This document shows positions 53,321-61,222 of a stretch of 64,000 nt of DNA, in pieces; the stretch's first letter is position 1; every line of letters begins with the position of its first letter. The DNA is from Bradyrhizobium sp. BTAi1. Lineage in GTDB: Bacteria > Pseudomonadota > Alphaproteobacteria > Rhizobiales > Xanthobacteraceae. The stretch is from assembly GCF_000015165.1 (NCBI RefSeq), contig NC_009485.1:806001-870000 (forward strand). Direction: 5' to 3'. The position numbers and the translations under genes are program-made. Below the pieces are notes generated by a model. That model saw nothing but the letters and a program-made list of their open reading frames with translations, had not been told where the DNA came from and ran no database searches.

Positions 53321-53971
53321 ATGGCGCAGACCGATCAGACCTCCCCGACGCGCGTACCGGCCGAGCAGGCCGCGGCGCCGGCATTGCGGCGTGGCGTTGG
53401 CCGTGACGCTGTCGTCGGCGGCATCTGCGGCACCGTCGTGGTGCTGATGGTCGGGGCGTCCTATGCGGCAGTGCCGTTCTACAATTGGTTCTGCCGCGCC
53501 ACCGGTTTCAACGGCACCACCCAGGTCGCAACTTCGGCGCCGACATCGGCGCCGCTGGCGCGCCGCATCGCCGTCCGCTTCGACACCAATGTCGCCGGCG
53601 GGCTGCCCTGGAAGTTCGAGGCGGAGAAGACCGAAATCGAGGTCGCGATCGGCGAGGTGGTCACGGTCTATTACACGGTCACCAACCAGTCGGCGCGCAC
53701 CACGATGGCGCAGGCCGCCTACAATGTGACGCCGCTGACCTCGGGCGTCTATTTCCAGAAGATCAACTGCTTCTGCTTCACCGAGCAGACCATGGCACCG
53801 GGCGAGACCCGCGAGATGCCGGTCGTGTTCTATGTCGATCCGGCGATCACCGCCGACCACGAGAACGACTCGCTGAAGACGATCACGCTATCCTACACGT
53901 TCTATCCCGTCCGTGAGGCGCCCAAGCCGGTCGCCGCGGGCGAGCCGGACAAACCGCGGGGCAACCTTTGA
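53321..53971 (+). CDS. ctaG: Cytochrome c oxidase assembly protein CtaG/Cox11
   Basis: A periplasm-facing copper chaperone that inserts CuB into subunit I. It has 216 residues: one N-terminal helix ([35 protein letters not shown] region) and an immunoglobulin-like domain. The copper-binding CFCF motif is visible in [16 protein letters not shown] chose the ATG at 53321 because AGGACG lies 6 bases upstream; ATG 53306 is an alternative. It is part of the cox operon between the CoxF-like gene and ctaE. Confidence 0.95.
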
Positions 53972-54058
53972 CCGCGCGGATGTCCACGATCCGGGGACCT
54001 GTGCTTGTACACGAATATGTGCTGGGGCGACCGGCACCGATCTGGGGAGAGACTTGAC

Positions 54059-54916
54059 ATGGCTGAGGCGCACGCCAAGCACCACGACTACCACCTCGTC
54101 GATCCGAGCCCTTGGCCGTTCGTCGGCTCGGTCTCGGCCTTCATCATGGCCTTCGGCGCGATCGCCTGGATGCACAAGATGTTCTCCGGCGCGCCGATCG
54201 TGTTCGGCATCGGCACCATCGGCGTGCTGTACACGATGGCGAGCTGGTGGGGCGACGTCATCAAGGAAGCCCAGTACAAGGGCGACCACACCCGCGTCGT
54301 GCAGCTGCATCACCGCTACGGCATGATCCTGTTCATCGCCTCGGAGGTGATGTTCTTCGTGGCCTGGTTCTGGGCCTATTTCAACTCGGCGCTGTATCCG
54401 GGCTACGAGGTGCAGGCGACCCGCGATGCGCTGTTCGGTGGCGTCTGGCCGCCCAAGGGCATCGAGACCTTCGATCCCTGGCACCTGCCGCTGCTCAACA
54501 CGCTGATCCTGCTGACCTCGGGCACGACCGTGACCTGGGCCCACCATGCGCTGCTCGAGGGCGACCGCAAGGGCCTGAAATACGGCCTGATCCTGACCGT
54601 GTTGCTCGGCGCGACCTTCACCTGCGTGCAGGCCTATGAGTACAGCCACGCGACGTTCTCGTTCGCCGGCCACATCTACGGCGCCACCTTCTTCATGGCG
54701 ACCGGCTTCCATGGCTTCCACGTCCTGGTCGGCACCATCTTCCTGCTGGTCTGCCTGGTGCGCGTCTATGCCGGCCACTTCACGCCGAAGCAGCATCTTG
54801 GCTTCGAGTTCGCCGCCTGGTACTGGCACTTCGTCGACGTGGTCTGGCTGTTCCTGTTCGTCTGCATCTACGTCTGGGGCCACGGCGCCGAGACGATGGC
54901 GCACGGCGCGCATTGA
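54059..54916 (+). CDS. ctaE: Cytochrome c oxidase subunit III
   Basis: The seven-helix subunit of the aa3 oxidase that stabilises proton uptake and binds lipids. It has 285 residues. The N-terminus [17 protein letters not shown] is typical. Further hallmarks are [21 protein letters not shown] (conserved glutamate), [19 protein letters not shown], and [13 protein letters not shown] then [14 protein letters not shown]. The ATG at 54059 has GGGGAGAG upstream. A strong hairpin follows 49 bases after its stop, marking the likely end of the core operon. Confidence 0.97.
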   Translation: MAEAHAKHHDYHLVDPSPWPFVGSVSAFIMAFGAIAWMHKMFSGAPIVFGIGTIGVLYTMASWWGDVIKEAQYKGDHTRVVQLHHRYGMILFIASEVMFFVAWFWAYFNSALYPGYEVQATRDALFGGVWPPKGIETFDPWHLPLLNTLILLTSGTTVTWAHHALLEGDRKGLKYGLILTVLLGATFTCVQAYEYSHATFSFAGHIYGATFFMATGFHGFHVLVGTIFLLVCLVRVYAGHFTPKQHLGFEFAAWYWHFVDVVWLFLFVCIYVWGHGAETMAHGAH

Positions 54917-54964
54917 CGCATCCGCGCGCGCCGGCGGCGCGCAGGTTGCAGCGAAACATGTTAC

Positions 54965-54992
54965 AAAGGGGCGGCCGTTCGGCCGCCCCTTT
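54965..54992 (+). terminator. Strong hairpin after ctaE
   Basis: AAAGGGGCGGCCG, a TT loop, then CGGCCGCCCCTTT make a perfect 13-bp stem followed by CGTTA. It is a terminator or an RNA-stabilising hairpin between ctaE and the DUF983 gene. Confidence 0.75.
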
Positions 54993-55024
54993 CGTTACGG
55001 CCGCCACGACGCAGGCAAGTCATC

Positions 55025-55414
55025 ATGATCACGCATCCGCCCGTCACCCTGACCCAGACCATTTTGCGCGGCCTCGCCTGCCGCTGTCCGCGCTGCGGCC
55101 AGGGCAAGCTGTTCGACGGCTTCCTCACTCTGCGCAAGCGCTGCGAGGCCTGCGATCTCGATTATGCCTTCATCGACACCGGTGACGGCCCGGCGATCTT
55201 CATCATGATGCTCGCCGGTGCGATCGTGGTCGGCGCCGCGCTGATCGTCGAGGTGAAGTATCAGCCGCCATTCTGGGTCCATGCCGCGCTGTGGGGCCCG
55301 CTGATCCTGATCACCACCCTGCTGCCGCTGCGCGCCATGAAGTCGCTGCTGATCGCGCTGCAGTTCCACCACAAGGCCGCCCCCGGCCGGCTGGTGGACA
55401 AGACGCCGCGATGA
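55025..55414 (+). CDS. DUF983 family zinc-ribbon membrane protein
   Basis: A 129-residue protein with an N-terminal zinc-ribbon (CPRCGQGKLFDGFLTLRKRCEACDLDY, four cysteines) and two helices (about 57-76 and 85-105). DUF983 genes accompany cox genes in alphaproteobacteria, often next to surf1, and are thought to help oxidase maturation, but no mechanism is known. It follows the ctaE hairpin by 32 bases. A repeat pair separates it from SURF1. Confidence 0.9.
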   Translation: MITHPPVTLTQTILRGLACRCPRCGQGKLFDGFLTLRKRCEACDLDYAFIDTGDGPAIFIMMLAGAIVVGAALIVEVKYQPPFWVHAALWGPLILITTLLPLRAMKSLLIALQFHHKAAPGRLVDKTPR

Positions 55415-55553
55415 GGTGTCGGGCATCCGCGGACGCTCGCCCCGGTTTTGAAGCGCTGCTCGGGTCCCGCCGTGGCGGTCCGTCCCGTGTGAGGCGGGCC
55501 ACGCCGCTGACCACGCTTGAATGGGACAAAGGCCGTTGCCGCACGCACGCTGC

Positions 55554-55652
55554 GCTCCCTCCCCCCTCGTGGGGGACGGCTGGGGAGGGGGGTAGCCCCA
55601 ACGGCAGTCTTTGCTGGGCCACCCCCAACCCCTCCCCGCAAGGGGGAGGCGG
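55554..55652. repeat. Inverted pair of family E repeats
   Basis: Left copy CTCCCTCCCCCCTCGTGGGG and right copy CCCCTCCCCGCAAGGGGGAGG face each other around ~25 bases. The 328-base gap 55415-55742 between DUF983 and SURF1 holds this unit and nothing else I can support. Layout and length match 20130-20232. Confidence 0.82.
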
Positions 55653-55742
55653 GCGCACCGTCTGCTTGGCAAAGTCAGTGGGCTCCCTCACCCGCGTCAA
55701 CGCATTTGCCTTCAAGCAGGCGCGCAGCGTCGGACTCGCCTC

Positions 55743-56498
55743 ATGACCTCCACCCGCTCCCCCACCTCGTCGCGCGCTTTTGCCGCCTTCACCGTCGTCA
55801 TGGTCGCGCTGTTCATCGGCCTCGGCGTCTGGCAGTTGCAACGCCGCTCGGCCAAGCATGCGCTGATCGCCGCGCTCACCGACCGCGTCACCGCGGCGCC
55901 CGCGCCGCTGCCGCCGCAAAGCGACTGGCGCAACTTGACGCCGGAGCGCGACGAATTCCGCCGCGTCAGTTTCACCGCCACCTACGCGAAGCTGCCGGAC
56001 GCGATGGTCTACAGCGCCGGCTCGGCCGTGCGCGAGGATGTCTCCGGGCCGGGCACCTGGGCGTTTCTCCCCGCGCGGCTGCCGACCGGCGAAACGATCG
56101 TGATCGATGCCGGCTTTGTCGCCAACACGATGCAGGAGCGCAGCATTCAGGACCGCCAGGTCGGAAAGCTCGTCACCGGCGAGCCGGCCACGCTGACCGG
56201 CTATCTGCGCTTTCCCGAAGCCGCCGGTTGGCTGACCGCCGCCGAAAGCCGCGACAAGCGCCTCTGGTTCACCCGTGACCACCTCGCGATGGCCAAGACG
56301 CTGGGCTGGGGCGAGGTCGCGCCGTTCTACATCGATCTCGAAACGCCGGTGCCCGACAACGGCATCCCCAAGCCCGGCCCGCTGTCGCCGCATCTGCGCG
56401 ACGAGCACATGCAATACGCTTTGACCTGGTTCTCGCTCGCCGCCGCGCTGATCGCGGCATTCGCCGTGTGGGCGAGGACGCGCCGGAACGGCGCTTGA
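55743..56498 (+). CDS. SURF1 family cytochrome oxidase assembly protein
   Basis: An inner-membrane protein that helps insert heme a into subunit I. It has 251 residues with helices at both ends (about 12-30 GLGVWQLQRRSAKHALI boundary, and about 222-243), and a periplasmic domain between. GLGVWQLQRR and the late EHMQYALTWFSLAAALI are SURF1 hallmarks. I chose the ATG at 55743; the open frame reaches back into the repeat pair at 55611 but that part is repeat DNA. It is the last of the oxidase-related genes here. Confidence 0.93.
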   Translation: MTSTRSPTSSRAFAAFTVVMVALFIGLGVWQLQRRSAKHALIAALTDRVTAAPAPLPPQSDWRNLTPERDEFRRVSFTATYAKLPDAMVYSAGSAVREDVSGPGTWAFLPARLPTGETIVIDAGFVANTMQERSIQDRQVGKLVTGEPATLTGYLRFPEAAGWLTAAESRDKRLWFTRDHLAMAKTLGWGEVAPFYIDLETPVPDNGIPKPGPLSPHLRDEHMQYALTWFSLAAALIAAFAVWARTRRNGA

Positions 56499-56569
56499 TT
56501 TTTCACGCTTGACTTAGAGCGCGCTCGAACCCGTAGCCTGCCGGGCGTCGTGAATGGAGACGGGCGCGC

Positions 56570-57037
56570 ATGAAGATCGGCGAACTGGCCAAGCAGTCGG
56601 GGCTGACGCCCCATACGATCCGCTACTACGAGCGGATCGGGCTGCTGCCCAGGGCCGCTCGGGATCATGCCCGGCAGCGAGACTACGACGCCACGATCCT
56701 CTCCTGGATCGAATTCCTCGGCCGTCTCAAGGCCACGGGAATGCCGATCCGGGACATGCTGCGCTATGCCGAGCTGCGTGCGCGCGGCGTCGCCACTGAG
56801 CCGAAGCGGCGTCGGCTGCTGGAGCGGCATCGCGAGGCGGTCCGGGCGCATGTCACCGCGTTGCAGGACTGCCTTCTTGTTCTCGACGGCAAGATCGCCG
56901 GCTATGCCGGCAGCAGCGAGAGGACGAACGACGATGACGCAATCAGCGCCCGGCCAATCCACGACGACGAGCGGCACGCAATCCGGCGCCAACCACGATC
57001 AGGATCGCCTGGCGCGCGGCCGGCGCGCGCTCGATAG
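56570..57037 (+). CDS. MerR family transcriptional regulator
   Basis: A 155-residue regulator. KIGELAKQSGLTPHTIRYYERIGLLP is the winged HTH, followed by the dimerisation coiled coil (about 78-110). No metal-binding cysteine cluster is present, so it is not a typical metal sensor; it resembles stress- or drug-type MerR proteins. Its last ~34 codons overlap the next gene in another frame, and this Arg/Pro-rich tail (PRSGSPGARPARAR) looks like run-on. Its probable target is the adjacent carboxymuconolactone decarboxylase-like gene. Confidence 0.9.
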   Translation: MKIGELAKQSGLTPHTIRYYERIGLLPRAARDHARQRDYDATILSWIEFLGRLKATGMPIRDMLRYAELRARGVATEPKRRRLLERHREAVRAHVTALQDCLLVLDGKIAGYAGSSERTNDDDAISARPIHDDERHAIRRQPRSGSPGARPARAR

Positions 57038-57395
57038 GATCGACGGCGAAGCCGGTCACAACGTGATCGCGGCGCTCGCCGACATCGCGCCGGATTTCGC
57101 GACCTACGTGATCGAGTTTCCGTTCGGCGACATCTATTCGCGTCCCGGCCTCGATCTGCGCAGCCGCGAGATCGCGACCATCGCGGCCCTGACGGCGCTC
57201 GGCAATGCCAGCCCGCAGCTCAAGGTGCACATCCAAGCGGGGCTCAACGTCGGCCTCAGCCGCGAGGAGATCACCGAGGTGATCATGCAGATGGCGGTCT
57301 ATGCCGGCTTTCCCGCCGCGCTCAACGGCCTGTTTGCGGCCAAGGCGGTGTTCGCCGAGGCCGACGCAAAGGCCGACGAGGCCAGATCGGTCTAA
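56934..57395 (+). CDS. Carboxymuconolactone decarboxylase / AhpD-like protein
   Basis: A 153-residue all-helical protein: RALDRIDGEAGHNVIAALADIAPDFATYVIEFPFGDIYSRPGLDLRSREIATIAALTALG, then EITEVIMQMAVYAGFPAALNGLFAAK. This matches the gamma-CMD family (PF02627). It lacks the AhpD CxxC pair, so a peroxidase role is unlikely. A decarboxylase or isomerase-like role on an aromatic catabolite is conceivable. I chose the ATG at 56934 (GAGAGGACGAACGACG upstream), which starts inside merR and overlaps it by 104 bases. Confidence 0.88.
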   Translation: MTQSAPGQSTTTSGTQSGANHDQDRLARGRRALDRIDGEAGHNVIAALADIAPDFATYVIEFPFGDIYSRPGLDLRSREIATIAALTALGNASPQLKVHIQAGLNVGLSREEITEVIMQMAVYAGFPAALNGLFAAKAVFAEADAKADEARSV

Positions 57396-57405
57396 GCCGC
57401 CGGGA

Positions 57406-58245
57406 CTATGCCGCGGGCTGGATCGATCGCACGCTGCCGGACACCCTGACCGGCGCCCCACGCGCTCCATCGAGATCGACCTGCAGGCTGCACGGCACGC
57501 CCATGTCCTCGCCTTGCCGGATCACGATCGGTGCTGCGGCCGTCCAGGACAGCTCGCGCAGATAGCCGGCGAGCGCTGCGGCCGCAGCGCCGGTCGCCGG
57601 GTCCTCGTAGACCCCGCCGAACGGGAACGGGTTGCGGGCATGGAAGAGTTGCGGCGTCTCGGCGTGCACCAGGGCGAAAGTGCAGAAGCGTTCGCGCTGC
57701 GCCAGCGCCTCGCCTCGGGCAAAGTCGTAGCTGATGGCGCCGAGGCGGCTGCGGTCGCGCAGCGCGAGGATGGGATGATCCATTCCGGCATGGGCGATGA
57801 CAGGCGGGATGCGCGGATCGAGGTCGCCCTGTGATAGCCCGAACAGCGCGAGGGTCTCGTCGAGCGCCGCCGACGGCAGGGCGCGCGTCTGCGTCGGCGG
57901 CGACTGGAACGATGCGCTCCAGTCCGTTGCCGTGAGATGGCCATCGACGGTGATGTCGGCATGATTGAGCGTGAGCGCAAACGTGCCGGAGGCTTGATGC
58001 CTGGCGAGCGCGGCGCCGAGCGCGATGGTCGCGTGGCCGCAGAAATCAACCTCGGCCTGCGGCGCGAAATAGCGCACCCGCCATGTGTCGCCGATGGGCG
58101 CCGCGAACGCCGTCTCCGAATAGCCGATGTCAGCCGCCATCGCCTGCATGGTGGCGGCCTCGGGCAACGTCTCGCAGATGACCACACCCGCCGGATTGCC
58201 GCCGCATGGGCCGTCGGTGAAGGCGGCGATGTGCTGGATGATCAT
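57406..58245 (-). CDS. PhzF family isomerase/epimerase-like protein
   Basis: A cytosolic diaminopimelate-epimerase-fold protein of 279 residues. The N-terminal signature is AFTDGPCGGNPAGVVI, followed by GYSETAFA with the catalytic-type glutamate, VDFCGHATIALG, and DPATGAAAAALAGYL. Substrates of most PhzF homologues are unknown; the name does not imply phenazine synthesis here. I chose the ATG at 58245 (MIIQHIAAF); the frame extends to 58329. It is convergent with the carboxymuconolactone gene, 10 bases apart, and not clearly part of its operon. Confidence 0.92.
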   Translation of the reverse strand: MIIQHIAAFTDGPCGGNPAGVVICETLPEAATMQAMAADIGYSETAFAAPIGDTWRVRYFAPQAEVDFCGHATIALGAALARHQASGTFALTLNHADITVDGHLTATDWSASFQSPPTQTRALPSAALDETLALFGLSQGDLDPRIPPVIAHAGMDHPILALRDRSRLGAISYDFARGEALAQRERFCTFALVHAETPQLFHARNPFPFGGVYEDPATGAAAAALAGYLRELSWTAAAPIVIRQGEDMGVPCSLQVDLDGARGAPVRVSGSVRSIQPAA

Positions 58246-58397
58246 TCGGTGTCTCACGCTGGATGTGGGCCTGCGAAGGTCTAAGCCTCCGGCGCATGCA
58301 AGTGAAGAACGTTGCGTTGGAGAGAGCATGTCGCAGGCGCTGGTAGCCGCGAGGCGCCGTTGCGCCAGAGCAATCGAGGTCCCTCAGTTGAGGTAGT

Positions 58398-58433
58398 CTG
58401 GATTGCTTCGTCGCTGCGCTCCTCGCAATGACG
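58398..58433. repeat. Half copy of a family A repeat
   Basis: CTGGATTGCTTCGTCGCTGC to CAATGACG is only the right arm of the family A element. The left arm is missing or decayed. Confidence 0.65.
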
Positions 58434-58465
58434 GTGCGGTGTGAGATGTCGCCCTGCACACCAGT

Positions 58466-58616
58466 GTCGTCCCTGCGAACGCAGGGACCCATACCCCCGA
58501 TCGATTGTGGGGCGGCAGGCTGGAGCAACGGCGTGCTTGCCACGGAGGTCGGTGGTTATGGGTCCCGGGTCGGCGTTCGACAACGCTGGCGCATTGTCGA
58601 ACTTGCCCGGGACGAC
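58466..58616. repeat. Dispersed palindromic repeat, family D
   Basis: GTCGTCCCTGCGAACGCAGG on the left and GCCCGGGACGAC on the right, with an inner pair ACCCATA/TATGGGT. It is longer than the copy at 16418-16530. Confidence 0.75.
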
Positions 58617-58835
58617 ACCGAGGTTGGGGATGCTCCGTGGTTCGCATCGCAAGACGAGGCCTGCTGCCCTCATCGTCGGACCTGAGTCGCCCGACGGGCC
58701 GTCAGGACCTGCGCCGGCCTGCATCGCGAACTAACAAATCCGCCTGTGCCGAAATGCTCTTTTTGCCAGCCTGTCCAACGCGCTCGGCCTCTCCAGCCGG
58801 CCCGGGCAGAAATTTTTGGTTTCATTTTTTCCGAA

Positions 58836-59253
58836 ATCGTGATTGTCTGTCGCCGTCCCGCCTCGTTGCGAGGGGCGTACGCGTCGTCACGGACGTGAGG
58901 GGGGATGCGATGGCCGCGACCGGATGCGCCAGACGAGCGCGTGTCGGTACGGACATGAAATGGCAGCGTCCTGACACCCCGATGCTGGTGTTACGTTCGC
59001 GACGGCGCCGATGCGCCGCGCGGATCATGGTGGCCAGAGAGCCCGGCGCACCAGGGAGACTGCCTATAAGTGTGAAGACCATCGCGCAGGGAAGGCCGGG
59101 TCGCTCCGGCTGAACCTGTGGTTCCTGCCCCGTGCATTGTTGTTCGCACGGGGGCCACGGGCCTCAGTCGAGGTCCGGCCTTCCCTGCGCCCTCCACATC
59201 CGGAGGGAGAATTGACGCAAAGCTCGGGCGCCGATCGCGCCGCGAGAAGGTAA
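58836..59253. repeat. Long structured intergenic element
   Basis: An element of about 420 bp with no supportable gene. Its core 59084-59190 is bounded by a perfect 16-bp inverted repeat (GCGCAGGGAAGGCCGG and its complement) and contains an inner stem GCCCCGTGC/GCACGGGG. From memory it resembles a long repeat found at many sites in Bradyrhizobium chromosomes; I cannot verify this here. The boundaries are approximate. The 1.56-kb gap 58246-59806 is made of this element, four repeat copies and short sequence in between in which I see nothing. Confidence 0.6.
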
Positions 59254-59319
59254 AGCTGCGCGGACCGGGATAAGACCGTGCCGCGGGCGGGTGATCTGTG
59301 AAGTCGTCGGCTCTCTCCA

Positions 59320-59409
59320 CGTCATTGCGAGGAGCGCAGCGACGAAGCAATCCAGAGTCCCGCGCACCGCCCTGGATTGATTCGCTTTGCCGCTGCGCTC
59401 GCAATGACG
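59320..59409. repeat. Dispersed palindromic repeat, family A
   Basis: CGTCATTGCGAGGAGCGCAG on the left and GCTGCGCTCGCAATGACG on the right, with CAATCCAGAG in the middle as at 38009. Confidence 0.85.
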
Positions 59410-59476
59410 GAGGACCCAGCAGTGCTTTCGACGATCAATCTCGACGGGGGCCCGCATGGTTACCACATCTACCGCA

Positions 59477-59576
59477 GTCATCCCCGCGCAGGCGGGGCTC
59501 CAGGACGCCGCGGCGCGGTGCGGTCGACCATTGGCGGCACGGCGTACCGGATCGCCCGGTCGAACCGGGCGATGAC
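59477..59576. repeat. Dispersed palindromic repeat, family C
   Basis: A second copy of the 7929-8024 element: GTCATCCCCGCGCAGGCGGG to CGGGCGATGAC with the shared CCGCGGCG and GGCACGGCGTAC landmarks. Confidence 0.85.
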
Positions 59577-59806
59577 AGTGAAGCGGGGAAGTGGCATCGG
59601 TCGACTCGCGACAGGTTGCCTGCCACCCGTCCTGTACTCGCCCGTAACCCCGCCGTAACCCGCCCTCGTGACCATTCCTGGCCCAACAACCGGTTTCGCA
59701 GCCTGCCCAAAACCATTATGGTGCCGGACCATGTTGCCGCCAGGCAGTTCCGATTTCGAGTTCAATCAACGGGTTATGGCCTGATGACGCAGGTCAGGAG
59801 AGCGGT

Positions 59807-61222
59807 TTGACGCGCTATGTTTCGACCCGCGGGGAGGCCCCCGCGCTCACCTTCTGCGATGTGATGCTGACCGGGCTCGCCCGGGACGGCGGCCTCTACG
59901 TGCCCGAGACCTGGCCGCAGCTGTCGGCCGAGACCATCGCCGGCTTTTTCGGCCGTCCCTATTGGGAGGTTGCGGTCGAGGTCATCAAACCGTTCGTGGC
60001 CGGCGAGATCTCCGACGCCGAGCTCGGCCGCATGGCCAACGAGGCCTACGCCACCTTCCGCCACCCGGCCGTGGTGCCGCTCGACCAGATCGCGCCGCAT
60101 CAGTTCGTGCTGGAGCTGTTCCACGGCCCGACCCTGGCGTTCAAGGACGTCGCGATGCAGCTGATCTCGCGGCTGATGGACCATGTGCTGGCCAAGCGCG
60201 GCGAGCGCACCACGATCGTGGTGGCGACCTCGGGCGATACCGGCGGTGCCGCGGTCGATGCCTTCGCCGGTCGCGACAATGCCGATCTCATCGTGCTGTT
60301 CCCGCATGGCCGCATCTCCGAGGTGCAGCGGCGGATGATGACGACGTCGGGCGCGGCCAACGTGCATGCGCTCGCGATCGAAGGCCATTTCGACGACTGC
60401 CAGGCGATCGTGAAGGGCCTGTTCAATCATCACGGCTTCCGTGATTCGGTGGCACTGTCCGGCGTCAACTCGATCAACTGGGCGCGCGTCGTCGCCCAGG
60501 TCGTCTATTACTTCACCTCGGCGGTCGCCGTCGGCGCGCCGCACCGCGCGGTCGACTTCACCGTGCCGACCGGCAATTTCGGCGACATTTTCGCCGGCTA
60601 TGTCGCCAAGCGCATGGGCCTGCCGGTGCGCACCTTGCGCGTTGCGACCAACGTCAACGACATCCTGGCGCGCACGCTTGCGACCGGCATCTACGAGGTC
60701 CGCGAGGTGCATGCGACGGCGTCGCCCTCGATGGACATCCAGGTGTCCTCGAATTTCGAGCGGCTCCTGTTCGAGGCCGGGGGCCGCGACGCCGGCACGG
60801 TGCGGCGGCTGATGGAGGGCCTGAAGCAATCCGGCCGCTTCGTGCTGCCCGACGCAATGCTGGCGGCTGTTCGCGCCGATTTCGAGGCCGGCCGCGCCGA
60901 CGAGACCGAGACGGCGGCCGCGATTCGCGCCGCGTTCCGCGAGGCCGGCGATCTCGTCGATCCTCACACGGCGGTCGCGCTGGCCGTGGCCGACCGCGAC
61001 GGGACCGACACCTCCGTGCCGAACATCGTGCTGGCGACCGCGCATCCGGCCAAATTCCCCGATGCGGTCGAGGCCGCCTGCGGAATGCGGCCGCATCTGC
61101 CGGTCTGGCTCGACGGGCTGATGACCAAGCGCGAGGAGATCAGGATCATGCGGAACGACCAGGCCGAGGTAGAGAAATTCATCCGTTCGGTCAGCCGGGC
61201 CGCCAAGCAGGGAATTGCATGA
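59807..61222 (+). CDS. thrC: Threonine synthase
   Basis: A PLP enzyme converting O-phosphohomoserine to threonine, 471 residues. RYVSTRGEAPALTFCDVMLTGLARDGGLYVP is the classic N-terminus. The PLP lysine lies in HGPTLAFKDVAMQL, the phosphate loop in ATSGDTGGAAVDAFA, and SGVNSINWARVVAQVVYYF follows. The start is a TTG at 59807, supported by AGGAGA 6 bases upstream and by the family N-terminus. Its stop overlaps the M16 peptidase ATG, so the two are coupled. Confidence 0.97.
   Translation: MTRYVSTRGEAPALTFCDVMLTGLARDGGLYVPETWPQLSAETIAGFFGRPYWEVAVEVIKPFVAGEISDAELGRMANEAYATFRHPAVVPLDQIAPHQFVLELFHGPTLAFKDVAMQLISRLMDHVLAKRGERTTIVVATSGDTGGAAVDAFAGRDNADLIVLFPHGRISEVQRRMMTTSGAANVHALAIEGHFDDCQAIVKGLFNHHGFRDSVALSGVNSINWARVVAQVVYYFTSAVAVGAPHRAVDFTVPTGNFGDIFAGYVAKRMGLPVRTLRVATNVNDILARTLATGIYEVREVHATASPSMDIQVSSNFERLLFEAGGRDAGTVRRLMEGLKQSGRFVLPDAMLAAVRADFEAGRADETETAAAIRAAFREAGDLVDPHTAVALAVADRDGTDTSVPNIVLATAHPAKFPDAVEAACGMRPHLPVWLDGLMTKREEIRIMRNDQAEVEKFIRSVSRAAKQGIA

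Noticed and set aside
57406..58245. Phenazine biosynthesis suggested by the PhzF name
   Set aside because: No other phz genes are present. The family is broad and mostly of unknown substrate.
58505..59113. 202-codon frame in the repeat field
   Set aside because: It covers a family D repeat and part of the long structured element, and its composition is Arg-rich without motifs.
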